DNA from: CAMBRQ01 sp945870325
GTDB taxonomy: Bacteria; Bacillota; Clostridia; Lachnospirales; Lachnospiraceae
Direction: 5' to 3'
NCBI RefSeq assembly: GCF_050313795.1
Contig: NZ_JBNPMC010000036.1
Span: forward strand, 1 to 33,930
Length of the DNA: 33,930 bases
Under the pieces are notes generated by a model. The model saw only the letters and a program-made list of their open reading frames with translations, was not told where the DNA came from and ran no database searches. Shown one piece after another: positions 29,687 through 33,930 of this stretch (its first letter is position 1; every line of letters begins with the position of its first letter). A program made the position numbers and the translations under genes.

Positions 29687-32600
29687 TCACCTCCGTTTTT
29701 TTGTTGCTATTGCAAGATTATCACTGACCTTTTCGGTCGTTCTGCTTGCCACTTCGTCTCCGTCAATATAGTTGTGAACCTCGATAAAAGCGTTCACATT
29801 CTGATTGATCGCTTTCAGCTTTCGGTCAAGCATTGAGTTCAATTCTGTGTAGAACTCTGCAAGTGGCAAGATCGCCTCGTCACCCGCCTCGCCTCCTACC
29901 ATGAGGCTGTTTCCGTTGATTCCGAACACTGTCGGATTTGTCATAATACCACCGGATTTATACCACTGAATCGAAAACGACGGGAGCGAACCTTTTCCTC
30001 CAATTCCGAACGGTGCTTTTCCTCCGCTCACGCTAATATGGGGCAGGTTTAAGTGTGGCAATGACCATTTAAAATTGAACACGCCCTTGATTTTTTCAAT
30101 CACGCTTGAAACGGTTGACTTTGCACTCTCAAGTTTTGATGAAAATGTTCCCTTAATTCCGTCGAGTACAGATGAAACGGTTGACTTTGCTGCTCCCATT
30201 TTTGACGAAAAAGCAGACTTGATGCTGTCAAGTTTCCCGCCTGTCAGAGTGTTCGCCGTACTCATGAGAGAGTTCATCGTGTCTTTTATGCCCGTAAATG
30301 TAGCAGACACAATCCCTTTGATTCCCCCGCCTTTTTCATTGTATGCGGATTTCATGTGGTCGAGTTTTGTTGATACATTGGACTTTGCCGTCTCCATGAG
30401 TGAGGTTGCCTTGTCCTTTATATTTGTAAAATCCGTCGACCATTTCGTTTTTATCTCCGAAACCTTTGAGGAAAATCCGGATTTGATTTCCGTCAATTTA
30501 TTCGATGCATTATTTTTCCATTCCGTCATTTTTGTGGTGGCGGTGGTTTTCATATTCTCCCAACCTGTTGAAACATTTGACTCGATGTCTGAAACCTTTG
30601 TTGAGAAATTTGTTTTTATTTCATTCAGTTTGTTTGATGCGTTGGTTTTCCATTCCGTCATTTTTGTGGTGGCGGTGGTTTTCATATTCTCCCAACCATC
30701 GGAAACCTTTGTTTTTATTTCCGATGTCTTTTCAGAGAATTTTGATTTGATTTCAGAGAGTTTTCCTCCGGATAAATTATCAACGAATGTGAATCCTGCT
30801 GAATAATAACCTTTGATTCCCTCCCATCCGGCAGCAACAACGCCCTTGATACCGCCTCCGTTTTCTTCATAGGCGGTTTTCATGTTCCCCAGTTTTTCCT
30901 TTGCCGTTTCGGTCGCTGCCGACATGACATTGTGAACCGTGTCCTTTACGCCGTTGAATACTTTTGATGCAGCTTGTCCGATTGTACTGTTCTTGATGCT
31001 GTCTCCGATTTCTTTAACCTTATTCGTGACCGCCTCTTTCGCTTTCGTGAATGCTCCCGTGATGGTCTCTTTGATTGCATTGAATTTTTCTTTGATGTTG
31101 CCCCACAATTCGGACAATTTTTCTTTGACCTTATCCCAGTTTTTATATAGGGCGACGCCTGCTGCAATCAGTCCGGCAATCAGTGTCACAATCAAAATAA
31201 TCGGACACAAGTTCATAACTGCATTGAGTGCCGTTTGTGCCACCGTCATTCCTCCGGTTGTTGCCGTGGCTGCTGTTGTGGCTGCCGTATGTGCTGCCGT
31301 GGCTGCTGTTCCTGCCGTATCTGCTGCCGTTCCTGCTGCCGTGGCTGCTGTCTTTGCCGTAATCTTTGCGATTATCTTTGCAGCTCCGGACACAAATTTC
31401 TGTCCGGTTGTTACCGTGTCAGAGATTCCCTTTGCCACTTTTCCGAATCCGATTGACAACGGACCGATAGCAGCGACCACAAGACCAACTTTTAGAACTG
31501 TTTCTTGCTGTGCCGGAGAGAGCGACGTGAACCATTGTGTCAACTCTTGAATCTTTCCGGTCAATTTTTCAATCATAGGTGCTGCGGATGTCTGTGCTGT
31601 GGATGCCAGTGTCGACAACGCCAGTTTTGCGTTGTTCATCGCAACCTTTGCATTGTCAATCGGGTCGAGTGTTCCGTTGTAGGTGTCCTCGACTGTTGAA
31701 CCGTATTCCTCCATTGATGACGAAAGACTGGTGAGGTCAATTCTGTTCTCACGAATTGCCTTTGTCATTTCCGCAGCACCTTTTTTTCCAAACAATTCCG
31801 TTGCAATCTGCATCGCCTCGGTCTCTGTCTTTGCGTTCTTGATGCTACCGATAGTATCTGACAACGCCTCGTCCATTGATTTTCCCTCTGATGTGGCGTT
31901 CTGTAATGCTTTTTTCAGACCTGCCATTGCTTGAGTTGAATCAACACCGTTTGCGTCGAATTGAGCCATCAAATTGATTGCTTGAGGCAATGACAATCCC
32001 ATTTCTTTGAATTGTGCGTTATTGTCGAGGACATATCCCTCTAATGTATCAACAGAGATTCCGGTTTCCTGTGCCTTTGCCGTGAGCAATCCTAATAGAT
32101 TCCCCGTCTGTGATGCATCGACGTTCCACGCTTTCATGATTTTGTCAACTTGGTCAACTGACTGTGTGACGTTTGTTCCGTTGATTGTTGCAAACTGTAT
32201 GAACTGTTTAGAGGTCTTTTCAAGTTCCGTTCCGGTTGTATGGAATCTTGTGTTGACTTCTCCGATTGCCTCTCCTACCGTTGACATATCCTCCGGCATT
32301 GTTCCGAAAACATTATCCGCAGACTTTGTCAATCCCTCAAGTGCCTCTCCGGTTGCTCCGGTCTTTGTCACTATGGTGTCATAACCCTCGTCGAGTTCCG
32401 TGAATGCTTTGATTGATGCTGCACCAATACCTGCAATTCCGGCAGAGACAACTGACATTTTCTTTCCGAAACTCTCCATCTTTGTTCCCGCCGTATCGCA
32501 AGCGGTCGCAAATTTTTCAAGTTTATTGTCTTTCAACTGTTCATTAACGTTTTTCAGTTCTGCCTCCATGTTCATGAGGGCAGTTTTTGACTTTTCCGTC

Positions 32601-33052
32601 TTTACCGTCTGATTTGCAAGTGCAGTCTCCGTCTTTCCGATTGCTGTCTCATTTGCAGTGAACTCTTTCTCTAACTTGTCAAGTTCCTCTTTGAGTACCT
32701 TTGACTGCTCGGAGTTCTTTCCGGTCTCTGCTGTTGATTTCTCATAAGCCTCTTTTGCAGCATCAATCTTTGTTTTGAGTTCCTCCTGCTTTGTCTTTTG
32801 GTCTGACAGTTTCTTTGTCAACTTTTCCTGCTGCTCACTGTTTAACTGCACGATGTTCTTTTGCACTGTTATCTTTTGAGTGAGCGATTCGGCTTTTGCC
32901 TTGAGGCTGTCTGTCTCTGAACCGAACAACTTTGCTTTTGTTGCTGCTGTCGTATATTCCGCAGACAAGACTTTCATCTGCGATGCTGCCGATTTCATTT
33001 GTGATTGATAGCTGCTCGAATCTGCCGATATTTTGACGCTTGTATAAGCCAT
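29687..33052 (-). CDS. Phage tail tape measure protein, TP901-like
   Basis: An 1121-residue protein setting tail length. Residues about 15-190 are a long coiled coil; the TP901-type core begins around FTELDEGYDTIVTKTGATGE with the MPEDMSTVGEAIGEVNTRFH block. An Ala/Thr-rich run is followed by a hydrophobic segment (CPIILIVTLIAGLIAAGVAL), then a repeat-rich part with the recurring GWENMKTTATTKMTEWK unit. A C-terminal domain with VFGINGNSLMVGGEAGDEAI is typical. GAGGAGGCGACCG precedes the ATG. Each residue would correspond to about 1.5 Å, so the tail is roughly 0.17 micrometre (a rule of thumb, not measured). Confidence 0.93.
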   Translation of the reverse strand: MAYTSVKISADSSSYQSQMKSAASQMKVLSAEYTTAATKAKLFGSETDSLKAKAESLTQKITVQKNIVQLNSEQQEKLTKKLSDQKTKQEELKTKIDAAKEAYEKSTAETGKNSEQSKVLKEELDKLEKEFTANETAIGKTETALANQTVKTEKSKTALMNMEAELKNVNEQLKDNKLEKFATACDTAGTKMESFGKKMSVVSAGIAGIGAASIKAFTELDEGYDTIVTKTGATGEALEGLTKSADNVFGTMPEDMSTVGEAIGEVNTRFHTTGTELEKTSKQFIQFATINGTNVTQSVDQVDKIMKAWNVDASQTGNLLGLLTAKAQETGISVDTLEGYVLDNNAQFKEMGLSLPQAINLMAQFDANGVDSTQAMAGLKKALQNATSEGKSMDEALSDTIGSIKNAKTETEAMQIATELFGKKGAAEMTKAIRENRIDLTSLSSSMEEYGSTVEDTYNGTLDPIDNAKVAMNNAKLALSTLASTAQTSAAPMIEKLTGKIQELTQWFTSLSPAQQETVLKVGLVVAAIGPLSIGFGKVAKGISDTVTTGQKFVSGAAKIIAKITAKTAATAAGTAADTAGTAATAAHTAATTAATATTGGMTVAQTALNAVMNLCPIILIVTLIAGLIAAGVALYKNWDKVKEKLSELWGNIKEKFNAIKETITGAFTKAKEAVTNKVKEIGDSIKNSTIGQAASKVFNGVKDTVHNVMSAATETAKEKLGNMKTAYEENGGGIKGVVAAGWEGIKGYYSAGFTFVDNLSGGKLSEIKSKFSEKTSEIKTKVSDGWENMKTTATTKMTEWKTNASNKLNEIKTNFSTKVSDIESNVSTGWENMKTTATTKMTEWKNNASNKLTEIKSGFSSKVSEIKTKWSTDFTNIKDKATSLMETAKSNVSTKLDHMKSAYNEKGGGIKGIVSATFTGIKDTMNSLMSTANTLTGGKLDSIKSAFSSKMGAAKSTVSSVLDGIKGTFSSKLESAKSTVSSVIEKIKGVFNFKWSLPHLNLPHISVSGGKAPFGIGGKGSLPSFSIQWYKSGGIMTNPTVFGINGNSLMVGGEAGDEAILPLAEFYTELNSMLDRKLKAINQNVNAFIEVHNYIDGDEVASRTTEKVSDNLAIATKKRR
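30505..30700 (-). repeat. Tandem repeat within the tape measure gene
   Basis: A unit of 44 codons, with about 50 nearly identical bases in its core, occurs twice in tandem (GWENMKTTATTKMTEWK...NASNKL..I). Further weaker copies flank it. This is a recent in-frame duplication; such changes are a known way of altering tail length. Coordinates are approximate. Confidence 0.7.
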
Positions 33053-33068
33053 TCGGTCGCCTCCTCTC

Positions 33069-33593
33069 CTACTGATTTTCGTTTATTGTGTCTAATTCAA
33101 ATTTTAAATAGTCCAATAACGTGACAATGTTTTCTTTCATGCATTGACTGTATGAGTTTTTCAATAGTCGAATCGCAATTTTTACAACACGATCAACAAT
33201 TTCCCCGCAGACTTTCCATTGATTTTCCTCCGGTTGTTCCTCTTCCTCATAACCGTTTTCACGGTCATATTCATCGAATGCGGATGTCTCTTTCTCTATC
33301 TGCTCAACCTCAACAATGTTCAACATCTTCTCTGCAATGATGTTCTGCATGATAAAATGAACCGTCTTGATTGCCGTCAGAAATTCAACTGCATCAATCT
33401 CCCCAACTGCTGCAAGCGACAGTTCATTCCCGAACATCTCCTGCATTATCTTTTTGTTGAAAAACATCACTCCGGAAAATGCCTCCGTGTCATTTTTCTC
33501 CATGAGATTGATATATTTTTTATATTGTTCTACTGTTACGGAATTGATGAAAAGCCTTTTTCCTTTGCAAGTGATTTCGATTTCCGGTATCAC
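33069..33593 (-). CDS. Tail assembly chaperone GT extension (frameshift product)
   Basis: An open frame of 174 residues following the first chaperone in the -1 frame. Its GTG overlaps the stop of that gene (GTGA). Helical, acidic in the middle (YDRENGYEEEEQPEENQW). In siphophages the second chaperone is usually made as a fusion by a programmed -1 frameshift, and this frame is open back to the slippery site at 33605-33611; independent translation from the GTG is also possible. It lies just before the tape measure gene, the usual place. It binds the tape measure during assembly. Confidence 0.75.
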   Translation of the reverse strand: MIPEIEITCKGKRLFINSVTVEQYKKYINLMEKNDTEAFSGVMFFNKKIMQEMFGNELSLAAVGEIDAVEFLTAIKTVHFIMQNIIAEKMLNIVEVEQIEKETSAFDEYDRENGYEEEEQPEENQWKVCGEIVDRVVKIAIRLLKNSYSQCMKENIVTLLDYLKFELDTINENQ

Positions 33594-33907
33594 TTGCCAC
33601 TCTGAAAATTTTTCTCGATGTTCTCCATTCTCTTTGTGAGTTCGTCGGCAATTCCCATGTCAATGAACTGGAACTCAAGAATCAATCCCGCTGCATCAAG
33701 TCCGGTCTCCGGATTCTTTAATTCCTCAATGGTGAACTGGTCTCCGTATGCCTTGCAGATAAAAAGACCCATCGCCTCGATGTCCTGTTTTGAATATCTC
33801 TGTTTTGCGTCGACAACCTCTGCAAGTTCAAGATATTCCGTGTATGTGTCGATTGACATTTTCGGCATTGTAAACTCTTTATTATTGACTATTATTTTTC
33901 TTTTCAT
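33590..33907 (-). CDS. Tail assembly chaperone G
   Basis: A 105-residue protein, MKRKIIVNNKEFTMPKMSID then TYTEYLELAEVVDAKQRYSK. Size, position two genes before the tape measure, and helical C-terminus (LILEFQFIDMGIADELTKRM) fit the first tail assembly chaperone. ACAGGAGGATAAAAC precedes the ATG. It ends ENIEKNFQSGK, where the slippery AAATTTT allows the ribosome to move to the GT frame. The phage genome continues to the right of this gene beyond the window. Confidence 0.78.
   Translation of the reverse strand: MKRKIIVNNKEFTMPKMSIDTYTEYLELAEVVDAKQRYSKQDIEAMGLFICKAYGDQFTIEELKNPETGLDAAGLILEFQFIDMGIADELTKRMENIEKNFQSGK
33605..33611 (-). promoter_or_regulatory. Likely programmed -1 frameshift site
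   Basis: On the minus strand the zero frame reads GAG AAA AAT TTT CAG, containing the heptamer A AAT TTT, which fits the X XXY YYZ pattern of -1 sites. After slippage the frame continues without a stop into the GT frame (TCA GAG TGG CAA GTG ATA). It is six codons before the stop of G. Confidence 0.7.
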
Positions 33908-33930
33908 GTTTTATCCTCCTGTTATATATC

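Noticed and set aside
30075..31550. Plus-strand frames of 203-243 codons opposite the tape measure
   Set aside because: They are antisense to a clear tape measure gene and reflect its repeats and Ala/Thr-rich run.

Overview
The window looks like a chromosome of a low-to-mid GC Firmicute, most likely a gut Lachnospiraceae-type Clostridium relative, carrying one end of a siphophage-type prophage. I infer this from the protein families (CUT1 sugar ABC transporter with a classical lipobox, BioY, OmpR/BceA-like two-component/ABC module, VanZ, AlkD-like repair), the strong AGGAGG ribosome binding sites and BirA-type operators. The species cannot be named from sequence alone.

Host part (1-about 19850). 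On the minus strand at the left edge is a carbohydrate ABC transporter (solute-binding lipoprotein, two permeases, no ATPase), with a divergent AraC-type regulator. Next come an AlkD-like DNA repair protein and a GreA/GreB factor (minus), an Xre-type regulator with a strict every-fifth-residue glycine repeat, a VanZ-like membrane protein, a broken family-4 uracil-DNA glycosylase, a SanA/YdcF-like DUF218 protein and biotin synthase. A MarR regulator, an iron-type alcohol dehydrogenase and an aldehyde dehydrogenase follow on the plus strand as an apparent aldehyde/alcohol operon with palindromic operators in its promoter. A minus-strand response regulator, histidine kinase, ABC ATPase and large FtsX-type permease form a signalling/export module. 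bioY-bioD closes the host part. bioB and bioY both have a BirA-like inverted repeat over a sigma-A-like promoter.

Prophage part (about 20060-33930, all minus strand, continuing past the right edge). In transcription order: tail assembly chaperones G and GT (with a likely -1 frameshift heptamer), tape measure, distal tail protein, tail endopeptidase-like protein, BppU-like baseplate protein, a short Mtd-N-like protein, a variable tail tip protein, a non-coding template repeat, a reverse transcriptase, several small proteins including an XkdX homologue, holin-like membrane proteins, a Cys/His endolysin with SH3b, a second SH3b protein and a rho-independent terminator.

The outstanding system is a diversity-generating retroelement (DGR). 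A 113-base template repeat (25137-25249) matches the 3' end of the tail-tip gene (25479-25591). I compared them base by base: there are 13 differences, and every one is at an adenine of the template's sense strand; the other 100 positions, including all 87 non-adenines, are identical. The adjacent reverse transcriptase has a YMDD box and the LGxxxSQ motif typical of DGR enzymes. The system therefore appears to retarget the phage tail tip by adenine-directed mutagenic retrohoming. Its oddities are the apparent lack of an Avd gene, the missing obvious GC-rich IMH at the 3' edge of the repeat, an unusual cluster of hairpins after the variable gene, and a reverse transcriptase that runs about 160 bases into the next gene.
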